Source: Gammaproteobacteria bacterium
Lineage (GTDB): Bacteria; Pseudomonadota; Gammaproteobacteria; Steroidobacterales; Steroidobacteraceae
DNA: 64,000 bases
NCBI GenBank assembly: GCA_013289615.1
Contig: JABCZO010000008.1
Span: 1-64,000, forward strand
Direction of reading: 5' to 3'
This document shows, one piece after another, positions 1 to 7,315 of the stretch. Position 1 is the first letter of the stretch; each line of letters opens with the position of its first letter. The notes beneath the pieces were generated by a model. That model had not been told where the DNA came from and did not search any database. It saw nothing but the letters and a program-made list of their open reading frames with translations. A program made the translations under genes and the position numbers.

Positions 1-1
1 C

Positions 2-571
2 ATCGCCTCGATGATCCACTTCGTGCGCGGCCGATTGGCCACCGCGGCCGGCGATGCGGCTCAAGCCGCGACCGAGATGGAAGCCTTCGGCGTGGCCTAT
101 GCCGATCCGGCGGTGTCCAGCAACAACCCCGGCTACAACTGTTGGATCGCGCCCGCTGAGGAAGCGGCGGGACATCCCGACAAGGCCGATGCGCTGCTCA
201 AGACCGCCGGCTCGTTCGTGGACTGCTATCGATTTCGCGCCGACATCCTGAACGGGCGAGGAGATTGGGTCGGAGCACAAAAGGCTTACGCGGTGGCCGC
301 CGCGCTCGCCCCCGATTTACCCGCCGCGTATTACTCTTGGGGCGTCGCGCTTGCAGGTCACGGGGATCTGGAAGCCGCGGCGATCAAATTACAGGAAGCT
401 AACCGGCGCGGTCCGCACTGGGCCGATCCGTTGAAGGCCTGGGGCGATGTGCTCGCGAAGCAAGGCAACATGAGAGATGCGCTCGCCAAATACAACGAGG
501 CGGTCAAGTACGCGCCGAACTGGAAGCAGCTCAAGGACGCGCGCGAGGCGGTGGCGAAGCAGAAGAGCTGA
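2..571 (+). CDS. TPR-repeat protein, C-terminal part (5' end outside window)
   Basis: The frame is open from the left edge of the window, so this is the last 189 codons of a longer gene. The visible part is helical repeat sequence with several TPR-like units (around AAYYSWGVALAGHGDLEAA and WADPLKAWGDVLAKQGNMRDA). It matches the C-terminal third of the protein encoded at 5184-7019 almost residue for residue, including the conserved NPGYNCWIAPAEEAAGHPD stretch, so the complete gene was probably about 610 codons with an N-terminal membrane segment. The two paralogues face each other as an inverted pair. The role is unknown; TPR arrays of this kind usually mediate protein-protein contacts. Confidence 0.8.
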   Translation: MASMIHFVRGRLATAAGDAAQAATEMEAFGVAYADPAVSSNNPGYNCWIAPAEEAAGHPDKADALLKTAGSFVDCYRFRADILNGRGDWVGAQKAYAVAAALAPDLPAAYYSWGVALAGHGDLEAAAIKLQEANRRGPHWADPLKAWGDVLAKQGNMRDALAKYNEAVKYAPNWKQLKDAREAVAKQKS

Positions 572-680
572 TTAGGCTGCTCCGAAGCGGACGCTCACCA
601 ACGGCAGAGTCGGGTCATTTGTTGCCACTGCACCCGGCAAGTTCAGTTCGGCCAGGCGAGAAACCCGGACAGATCAGTAT

Positions 681-1811
681 TTAGATTGCATCTTGTTCGA
701 CCGTGGCGTCAAAGCGGACAATTCTCCAACGGCCCGACGAGCGCTCCTGCACTTCGACGCGTAAGTGCCGCACGCCGCTTTCGCTCAGTGAGTCGGGCTC
801 AGTCCACGTGCTGCTCCCGGCAAGCGGTTCGAGTGTCCGTCCGCCTGCCTCGTCGCCTCGGGAAACGTGGCGAGGTGGGTCACTCAAAGGCTTTGATTGC
901 GCCGACGATCTTGACGTGCCGTTGGAATCGATTCCCCGATCGACTCGTTGCTGTCCGAGATACGGGATTGCAGAATTGTTCATAGCGGCTTCGCGCGCGC
1001 GCGTGACCTCCTGGTCTACAACGGGCACCACAGCTGCGGAGGCGAAGGCTGAACACATCTGGACAGCGACTTGCTTTGCAGACAAAGGATCTGCGAAGAA
1101 ACCCAGCCGAAGGAAATAGCGAGACCGCCCCTCCCGCCGACTTTCTGTAGCGTAGAGGGTATATGGCTTGAATATAGCGAGCGACGACACTCGGTTCAGG
1201 TCGATTGGCTGCGCCGACCAGTGCAGCTGCACGGCAAAGGAAACCGGTGCACCCTGAGCGACAGCCTCCTTCAAAGCGCGCCGAACACCTGTGTCGTCGG
1301 GGCGGAGCAACGCGATCTGATCGCGATTCCTCTCATCAACGTCGAGCTGAACTGCGTAGACACGGCGCGCTTCCAGAATCTCTAGGACTTGTGTGTCGGT
1401 CAACGAGTCGTCTTTGAGCAGAGTAGGGTCGCTGCTTTGCGGAACTACCGGCTGAAGAACAGCGGGCGGCAACGAAGGCGCCTCGGAATTGGCCGGTCGC
1501 AAAGACTCGACTGTTGCGATGGTTGCGAACGCGTTGGGATAACGGGGGCGTACAGCTTCCACCCACCGCTCGGCATCTGCCAGCGTCTCGAAGTACCCCA
1601 TGTGAAGGTACAAACTCTCACGGCCATCCGGCTGCAGCGCGCGACTCATGAAGAACGTGAAAGGCTTTAGCCGCGGTGACTTGGGTGGCCGAATGCGCAC
1701 GGGTGCAGCCAGCCGACACAGCGTGAGCATGAAACGGCCAGTACCAGCCTGCGCTCGACGCGCTGGATTGGGGTTAGACGACCCGGTGGGCCTTGCCGAT
1801 GCGGACCTCAT
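681..1811 (-). CDS. SPOR-like repeat protein under c-di-GMP riboswitch control
   Basis: This is a 376-residue protein. Two segments (about residues 55-105 and 215-270) have the SPOR-type pattern: a value-type lead (ESLYLHMGYFETLADAERW, RYFLRLGFFADPLSAKQ), then a helix and a second strand. SPOR modules bind denuded peptidoglycan or act as protein-binding folds. The N-terminus (about 50 residues) is basic and Pro/Ser-rich, with no convincing signal peptide. The C-terminal 90 residues are low-complexity with a final strand-rich patch. The start is supported by a GGGAG Shine-Dalgarno 5 nt upstream, which lies inside a hairpin below the riboswitch at 1893-1985. Translation is therefore probably switched by c-di-GMP. 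The exact function is not recognised. Confidence 0.75.
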   Translation of the reverse strand: MRSASARPTGSSNPNPARRAQAGTGRFMLTLCRLAAPVRIRPPKSPRLKPFTFFMSRALQPDGRESLYLHMGYFETLADAERWVEAVRPRYPNAFATIATVESLRPANSEAPSLPPAVLQPVVPQSSDPTLLKDDSLTDTQVLEILEARRVYAVQLDVDERNRDQIALLRPDDTGVRRALKEAVAQGAPVSFAVQLHWSAQPIDLNRVSSLAIFKPYTLYATESRREGRSRYFLRLGFFADPLSAKQVAVQMCSAFASAAVVPVVDQEVTRAREAAMNNSAIPYLGQQRVDRGIDSNGTSRSSAQSKPLSDPPRHVSRGDEAGGRTLEPLAGSSTWTEPDSLSESGVRHLRVEVQERSSGRWRIVRFDATVEQDAI

Positions 1812-1813
1812 AA

Positions 1814-1853
1814 GCTCTCCCTAAACAAACGTTCGAGTATTGGTCGGGAGAGC
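1814..1853 (-). promoter_or_regulatory. Shine-Dalgarno sequestering hairpin (riboswitch expression platform)
   Basis: On the minus strand GCTCTCCC (1853-1846) pairs perfectly over 8 bp with GGGAGAGC (1821-1814) across a 24-nt loop. The second arm contains the Shine-Dalgarno of the SPOR-like gene, whose ATG starts at 1811. It lies between the c-di-GMP aptamer and the gene and looks like a translational on/off element. No U-tract follows, so control by termination is less likely. Confidence 0.7.
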
Positions 1854-1892
1854 GCTAGATCTACGGCCGAGCTTGCACGCTCACACCTGGGA

Positions 1893-1985
1893 GTGGAGTG
1901 GCAACCCCGCTGTCTTAGGCTGTCAGGCCCTTAGACCGGTAGCTTTGCGTCCCCGACTTTCGAACGGGTTTGCCCTATAGCTGCA
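1893..1985 (-). promoter_or_regulatory. c-di-GMP-I (GEMM-I) riboswitch aptamer
   Basis: The minus strand carries the GEMM-I consensus in order: AGGGCAAACC, a TTCGAAAG tetraloop arm, GGGACGCAAAGC, ACCGGTCTAAGGGC and the closing GCGGGGTTGCC, whose TTGCC pairs with the opening GGCAA. This is the same layout and nearly the same conserved blocks as the Vibrio cholerae Vc2 aptamer. It lies 82 nt upstream of the SPOR-like gene start, with an SD-sequestering hairpin between them. The family is known to bind c-di-GMP; the direction of control cannot be read from the sequence. Confidence 0.9.
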
Positions 1986-2394
1986 GTCTCAAGACATGCC
2001 CGGTTCGGGGTCTGTTCAAGACGCCCAGAATCGACCGCATCTCAAGATCGTGTTGGCACGAGCATCGCCGCTTGGGGACCATTTGTCCAGTGACCGGCGG
2101 CTCCGGGCCAAAAGTCGCCATACGGCGACAGGAAGACAGGCTTTAAATGTGCTTTTCTCCGCGCAAGAGGCCTGCTAACGGCACAGCGTTCGACGGCCAC
2201 AAACAGACGTCGCCGCTGTCCGCTTGGGGTCCAAGTGCGGACTCGCGAATGGCGCGGCCGGTCGGGAGGATTACGCACGCCAGTGCGATGGAGATGCCGA
2301 TCAAGCTTTCGCTCAATGGACGGAGTTGCTCTGTGAGGCCGGGGCAGCAGCCGCAATGAGGTGCAAGCGAGGTAATGCGGTATTTCGCCGCAGA
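1986..2394. other. intergenic region, no convincing gene
   Basis: This stretch lies between the riboswitch and the 3' end of the GYD gene. It should hold the promoter for the riboswitch transcript on the minus strand. Short open frames on both strands lack ribosome binding sites and family resemblance. A fragment GGCCAAAAGTCG near 2107-2118 recurs near 3848-3860, possibly a short dispersed intergenic motif. Confidence 0.4.
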
Positions 2395-2724
2395 CTACTT
2401 GCCTGCCGGACGAAACTTCTTTGCCAGTGCGCCCGCCTTCGTAAGGATCTTCACCATCTCAGGTCCGCTCACGGCGGTTGTAGTCTTCAGGTCAGACACC
2501 GTGCCGGATGCCGCAGCGGCGAGGAGCGATGCGAGGCCAGCTTGGTCGTCATGTTCGGTAATGCTCAGGAAATCGTATTCACCGAGTGTGTAGTAGAAGG
2601 CCAGGAGTTTGCCTCCAGCGGCTTCGGCCAGCTTGCGCAATTCCTCGGTCCTGTCCTCGGGCTTCGCAACCAGGCCGCGAACGGCTTCACTCGTGTACTT
2701 ACCCTGCGTGATGTAGATGGCCAT
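2395..2724 (-). CDS. GYD domain protein
   Basis: This is a 109-residue protein of the GYD family (Pfam PF08734). The family is a small ferredoxin-like alpha/beta fold named after its Gly-Tyr-Asp motif, visible here as LGEYDFLSITE (about residues 47-57). It starts MAIYITQGKYTSEAVRGL, which is typical, and has the usual length. The start is fixed by a strong AGGAGG Shine-Dalgarno on the minus strand about 8 nt upstream. The molecular function of the family is not established, and members are common single genes in proteobacteria and actinobacteria. It appears to be monocistronic. Confidence 0.9.
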   Translation of the reverse strand: MAIYITQGKYTSEAVRGLVAKPEDRTEELRKLAEAAGGKLLAFYYTLGEYDFLSITEHDDQAGLASLLAAAASGTVSDLKTTTAVSGPEMVKILTKAGALAKKFRPAGK

Positions 2725-3403
2725 GTTTCCCCTCCTGGTTTGTTCTGACTTCTAGCGGGCAGACGCTGATTATAGGCAATCGCATCGTCGCCGGGCGTGT
2801 TGCGCTGCAATTGAGGCGATCGCGCGCTCGTGCAACTGTAGCAGCGCCGTGGCCTCCCCTAAAGCGGTCGCTGACGAGTGGCCGGTGGGGGTCACGAAGC
2901 TTCCGTCGGCGGGTTTGCGAGAATTGACGGTCATCTCCCGGACAATACCGGAAGTTGTTTAGATCGAAATGGCTTCTCCGAAGCTGCCATTCAACTCGGA
3001 GGCCGACAGCCTCACCAAGTACTTGTTAGGATAAACCTCGGGGAAAACCAAAAAATATAATATAGGCAGACTGTTGCCGTCGCGCGGATTTGAAGCGGTA
3101 GAGATTTGGTAAAGGCTGCGGAGAAAAATAGTCACGCGCCGAAGGTAGCCGGAAGATTCCAAGTGGTCGTCACAGATCGACCAAAGGCCGCCGTTTTTGA
3201 CCGGACTCCCGTTCTTCGTATTGCGATCATTGGCTTCGTGGAAGGGACGCTGCAGCAAGTGGCGAACGGCAATCGCGCCGCAATGTTTGACGGATTCGGA
3301 CCCCGCGAATAGCATTAACCGCGCTCGTCGGCTGTTGTATTTCAGTGGCCGTGCTGAGTCACGTCGAGTTTGGTCGCCGCGTTGCGCTTTCGGGGGATGG
3401 CGG
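2725..3403. other. intergenic region, no supported gene
   Basis: About 680 bp without a gene I can support. It includes the promoter side of the GYD gene and a locally AT-rich patch near 3045-3062 containing TATAATATA, which could be a -10 element. A long open frame exists on the minus strand across 2959-3591, but it lacks a ribosome binding site, has no recognisable domain and overlaps the better-supported gene at 3404. Confidence 0.4.
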
Positions 3404-3778
3404 ATGAAACGGGTACTGCTGGTCGGCCTCGATCCGGCGACCGTGGACTTTTCGGATCCGGCGCTGCCGCCGGGCATGACCGCGGAGAAGATCCACGCTG
3501 GAATCAAGCTCGCGCTCGCCGATATGTCCGGGCGGGGCTGGCTTGCCGAGAACTGCTTTGTCAACCCCGACGAAACCGCGGTCCCGACCATGGAGCGCTG
3601 CCTGGCCGGTGGCCGCTACGACTGCGTGGTAGTCGGCGCGGGCGTCCGCCTGCCACCGAGCCGGCTGCCTCTGTTCGAAGCGGTGGTCAACGCCATCCAC
3701 CGCGCCGCGCCGCAAACGGCCATCGCCTTCAACAGCCGCCCCGAGGATACTGGCGCGGCCGCCGCGCGCTGGATCTGA
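3404..3778 (+). CDS. small conserved hypothetical protein, Rossmann-like N-terminus
   Basis: This is a 124-residue protein starting MKRVLLVGLDP. The order is strand, loop, helix, then CVVVGAGVRLPP and TAIAFNSRPEDTG, reminiscent of response-regulator or flavodoxin-like alpha/beta folds. The longer upstream reading was rejected because its extra residues look like translated non-coding DNA and the ATG at 3404 has a G-rich Shine-Dalgarno (GGGGGATGG) just upstream. I recall similar short proteins in proteobacteria, often annotated as hypothetical, but no function is known to me. It stands alone between the GYD gene and the NTF2-fold lipoprotein. Confidence 0.65.
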   Translation: MKRVLLVGLDPATVDFSDPALPPGMTAEKIHAGIKLALADMSGRGWLAENCFVNPDETAVPTMERCLAGGRYDCVVVGAGVRLPPSRLPLFEAVVNAIHRAAPQTAIAFNSRPEDTGAAAARWI

Positions 3779-3996
3779 GACTCAGACGCGTCAGCCCGGA
3801 GTCAGGTAACGGCCCTCGGCGAACGGGCCAGGTCGAGCGTCGCCGACCGGCCAAAAGTCGACGCTCAGCACGATGGAATCAACGCACGAAAGGAGACGTT
3901 CCGATGGCATAGGTTCTCATCCCGCGTATAGCGATCGCGAGCAGCAGGCATAAGCGCTCAAACAAACAATCAATCAAGTGTTCAGAAGGAGTGGTC

Positions 3997-4494
3997 ATGC
4001 GAGCCACAGAAAAAGCCGCACTCGTCGCTACGAGCATGTTCGCCATCGCAGCGTGCGCACCGTCTGGCCCGACAGCTGTTGACACCTCGGCAGACCAAGC
4101 CGCCATTCATGCGGCTGACCTGGCTCATGTCAATGCCTACAACTCGGGTAACGTCGAGGCAATCGTTGCCGGATATGCCGACCACGCCGTGCTGATGCCA
4201 TCGGGCATGCCATCCCTGGTGGGGCATGATGCGATCCGTAAATACTTCACAGATAGCATCCAGAGTGCAAAGGCATCCGGCCTGACCGAGTCCCTCGGTG
4301 AATATAGCTCGGGGGTATCGGGCGATTTAGGCTGGACGGCGGGCAGCTCCAAGGAGACTTCAGCGTCAGGCGCGACGGTATGGGTCGGCAAGTACGTCGC
4401 GATCTGGAAGAGGACTAAGGATGGGAAATGGCTAAACATTCGCGATACCTGGAATGATGATGTTCCGCCAGCACCCACACAGCCCTCTAAATAG
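3997..4494 (+). CDS. SnoaL/DUF4440-like NTF2-fold lipoprotein
   Basis: This is a secreted protein of about 165 residues. The N-terminus has a signal sequence ending in the lipobox IAAC, so Cys is probably lipidated and the protein anchored in a membrane facing the periplasm. The rest has the SnoaL/DUF4440 pattern: a long first helix (AAIHAADLAHVNAYNSGNVEAIVAGYADHAVLMPSG is split here by its turn at NSGN), GHDAIRKYF, and a final strand pair ending GKWLNIRDTWNDD. ATG at 3997 is preferred over GTG at 3991 because AAGGAG lies 5 nt upstream of the ATG. NTF2-fold proteins bind small ligands or act as isomerases; no substrate can be inferred. Confidence 0.8.
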   Translation: MRATEKAALVATSMFAIAACAPSGPTAVDTSADQAAIHAADLAHVNAYNSGNVEAIVAGYADHAVLMPSGMPSLVGHDAIRKYFTDSIQSAKASGLTESLGEYSSGVSGDLGWTAGSSKETSASGATVWVGKYVAIWKRTKDGKWLNIRDTWNDDVPPAPTQPSK

Positions 4495-4693
4495 CGGCCA
4501 TGGCTACGCAGATCACTTGACGGATTTTGCAAGCGATTGACGTAAGTGGCCGATACGTGATTCGGTTGCACGATACTTGCCGTCCGCGACCGGCACGTTG
4601 GGGTCGAACTCGGTCATCGCATTGCCTACTTCCCTATTGATACTATCCTCCGAGGCAATATCCACACGAGCAACAGCTACCTCGGAGATCACT

Positions 4694-5062
4694 ATGACTG
4701 CGAGAACGGATGACTACGACGCGATCGTTCGAGTCATGCGCCTCTATATCGATGCATTCAATGAAAATGATGTCAGCAAGTTAAATGAAGCCTTTGACGA
4801 CGATGCCTGGATCTTCTATATCGACGCCGACGGTAGTCTTCATAAGCATCGGATCTCGGAAGACTTTGAGAGATGGGCTGCACCACCAAGTTGGGGCGTC
4901 GTGGGTCGTTTCATCTCGGTGACTCAGGTGGGAGATGCTGCCGCGGTCCAGCTCAGCTTTGACTCAGAGGACTCAAGTGGCTGGATCGACTTCCACAATC
5001 TGCTGAGGATCAACGGCGTCTGGAAGATCACGCACAAGACGGCCACCCACAGCAGCAGGTAA
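4694..5062 (+). CDS. NTF2-like putative lumazine-binding family protein
   Basis: This is a 122-residue protein starting MTARTDDYDAIVRVMRLYIDAF. The first helix, then DVSKLNEAFDDDAWIF, FISVTQVGDAAAVQLSFDS and the closing FHNLLRINGVWKITHKTATH, match the NTF2-like family often annotated as putative lumazine-binding (PF12893). It has no signal peptide, so it is probably cytoplasmic. The ATG at 4694 is chosen over upstream in-frame starts because the family begins at this point and a GGAGA lies about 6 nt upstream. It is the second NTF2-fold gene in a row, although the two differ in sequence and location. Function is unknown. Confidence 0.75.
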   Translation: MTARTDDYDAIVRVMRLYIDAFNENDVSKLNEAFDDDAWIFYIDADGSLHKHRISEDFERWAAPPSWGVVGRFISVTQVGDAAAVQLSFDSEDSSGWIDFHNLLRINGVWKITHKTATHSSR

Positions 5063-5183
5063 GCCTGTTGCGAAGATTCGACTTGGCAAATTCTCATCCC
5101 CGGAAGCTGCCCTTCACGAGCGTCCATAAGGGGTCTTGGACCCGAAGCGGCCTGCGGTGACTGACCGCTTTGCGGCAGTTCAA

Positions 5184-7019
5184 TCAGCTCCTCTGCTTCG
5201 CCACCGCCTCGCGCGCTTCCTTTAGCGCAGCCCAATTTGGCGAGTACTTGAGGGCCTCTTCGTATTTGACGAGCGCCTCTTTGGTCTTGCCCTGCTTCAC
5301 GAGCACATCGCCCCAGGCTTTCAGTGGATCTGCCCAGTGCGGCCCCTTCTGATTGGCGTCCTTCAATTTCGCCGCCGCACCGTCGAGATCCCCGTGCTTG
5401 GCGAGCGCCACACCCCACGAGTAGTACGCCGCCGGTAGATCTGGAGCGAGGGCGACAGCGTCGGCGTACGCCTTCTGAGCGGCCGGCCAGTCGCCGCGAC
5501 CGTCGAGGATATCAGCGCGGAAGCGGTAGCAATCCACGAACGTGCCGGCGCTCTTCAGCACTGCGTCGGCCCTGTCCGGATGTCCCGCAGCCTCTTCCGC
5601 CGGTGCGATCCAGCAGTTGTAGCCAGGATAGTTGAATGCCACGGTGGGATTGCCGTAGGCCGCTGCGAACGCTTCCATTTCGGTCGCCGCCGTGACTGGA
5701 TCGTCTGTCTCGGCCGCGAGCCGACCGCGTACGAAATGGGTCATCGCGGCGATAGTGGGGTCACTCTCGTCGGCCTGCGTGGTCGCGAGCGACAGTTCCG
5801 CCGCTGCGACATCGTGCAGGCGGGCTTCGCCGTCGGCAATCGCGGGTCCTTCGGCATTGGGATTGGTGCCGCCACCGGTGTTGGCGTCGGCGACCATCGC
5901 GTCACGGTAGCTCGGCAGGTTCCAGGTCAATATGTCCCAGTTCTGGTACTCGGTCTCGGGCGCCGCGCCAGGGCGCCCGCCGGCGGCTCTGCGCAGCTCC
6001 TGTCCGGTCTGCCAGGCGCGTTCCTCATCGCCAAATCCCCACAGCGTATTCATGACGTTGTTGTAGCCAATCCAGAAGTCCGGCTTCAGGCGAATTGCCG
6101 CACGGTAGAGTTTCAATGACTCCCTCCGGTCGCCGCCCGTGTTCAACAGCGCGTTGGCCCAGACATTCAGCAGATACGGCCGATCCCGATCGCTGGCTTT
6201 TGAATAGGACCCCTGGCAGAAGGCGATTGCCTCCTGGCTGCGCCCTGTGTCCAGGAGATAGTAGGCCCACAATGCGGGTTCGGCTTGTGCATAGACGTAC
6301 TCCGCCGCGCCGGTCGTCAATTTTGTCAGGTCTCCGATTGCACCAGCGAACGATCTGGGTGCTACTCCGTCACCCCGAACGGTGAGCGTTAGACCCCCCG
6401 CGTCCGTATGCACGATATCGCCATAGAGGTGCAGATCATGTCCGAACCGTGCACGCAGAATGCGCGAGACGTCACCGAGCGAAACTCCGGTTTCCGGAAT
6501 TTCGAGCTTGATCTCGCTGGTCCAGGCATTACTGATGTCTCGCTTCTGCGCGGTACTTCGAGTGGCAGCCTGCAGACGGGAAATTTCGTCCAAGAGTCTT
6601 GCTGCGACGACTGTGCCGTCGATCCCGTTCACCGCGAGGGCGGGAGGGGTGTGAAATGGTTCGACGACTACACTGCGTGAGGTCACCGCGTCGTGGATCA
6701 TGATCGCCGCGCCAATCCCTATGACGGTCGCGACCAGTGCGATGAAGACCTGGAATCCGGTTCGCAGCCGCCGAGCAAGCAGGCGTGGCCCCCATTCCAC
6801 TTCGAAGTATTTGTGTTCGGTTTCGACCGACTTCCGCTGCGCCTCCAGCAGCTCCGTCTGTTTGCGCAGAAACACCACCGTCTCGGCTGCTACTTCCGGA
6901 CTGTGGTTTGCAATGTCAGCGGCCACCGCCGCTGCGAACGCCTCAGGAGCTGCCTTGGTCGAGGCAGTCTTCTCCTCCTCCTCGCCGCCGAGCACGCCGC
7001 CGAGCAAGCCTTCTGCCAT
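5184..7019 (-). CDS. membrane-anchored TPR protein
   Basis: This is a 611-residue protein. It has a charged N-terminus with a predicted coiled region (FLRKQTELLEAQRKSVETEH), one transmembrane helix at about residues 90-110 (FQVFIALVATVIGIGAAIMI), a strand-rich middle domain (EIPETGVSLGDVSRILRARFG) and a long TPR array to the end. The ATG at 7019 is chosen over the upstream in-frame start because an AGGGGGG Shine-Dalgarno precedes it. It is the full-length paralogue of the truncated gene at the left edge. Known TPR membrane proteins act as scaffolds; nothing here defines a partner. Confidence 0.85.
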   Translation of the reverse strand: MAEGLLGGVLGGEEEEKTASTKAAPEAFAAAVAADIANHSPEVAAETVVFLRKQTELLEAQRKSVETEHKYFEVEWGPRLLARRLRTGFQVFIALVATVIGIGAAIMIHDAVTSRSVVVEPFHTPPALAVNGIDGTVVAARLLDEISRLQAATRSTAQKRDISNAWTSEIKLEIPETGVSLGDVSRILRARFGHDLHLYGDIVHTDAGGLTLTVRGDGVAPRSFAGAIGDLTKLTTGAAEYVYAQAEPALWAYYLLDTGRSQEAIAFCQGSYSKASDRDRPYLLNVWANALLNTGGDRRESLKLYRAAIRLKPDFWIGYNNVMNTLWGFGDEERAWQTGQELRRAAGGRPGAAPETEYQNWDILTWNLPSYRDAMVADANTGGGTNPNAEGPAIADGEARLHDVAAAELSLATTQADESDPTIAAMTHFVRGRLAAETDDPVTAATEMEAFAAAYGNPTVAFNYPGYNCWIAPAEEAAGHPDRADAVLKSAGTFVDCYRFRADILDGRGDWPAAQKAYADAVALAPDLPAAYYSWGVALAKHGDLDGAAAKLKDANQKGPHWADPLKAWGDVLVKQGKTKEALVKYEEALKYSPNWAALKEAREAVAKQRS

Positions 7020-7315
7020 GTCGGTTCCCCCCTGACCGTCGGCTATATTCGTAGACGCACTCGCTCTTGGCAACCGAGGAATGGCTCAGCGTCGTGCAAT
7101 GGCGGCTTTAACGAAGCCAGTTTGGCAAAATGAAGGTCGGGTTTTGGCCGGTCATCGACCCCCAGCCCCACCGATCAGTCGAAGGTCGCTTCCTGACCCC
7201 GCAGCTGCCGCTGACGAATGACGCCTAACGGGAGGCTCAAAGGTTACGCGTGAGCGGCCGAGCACAAGCGACAGCCGGCGCCGGCGTTAGGGGTTAGCAA
7301 GCGCTCACCCACGGC

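Noticed and set aside
2224..2359. Possible small secreted protein on the minus strand with a hydrophobic stretch
   Set aside because: Short, weak start and no ribosome binding site; cannot be told from chance.
2959..3591. Long open frame on the minus strand, about 210 codons
   Set aside because: No ribosome binding site, no recognisable domain, and it overlaps the better-supported gene at 3404 with its own Shine-Dalgarno.
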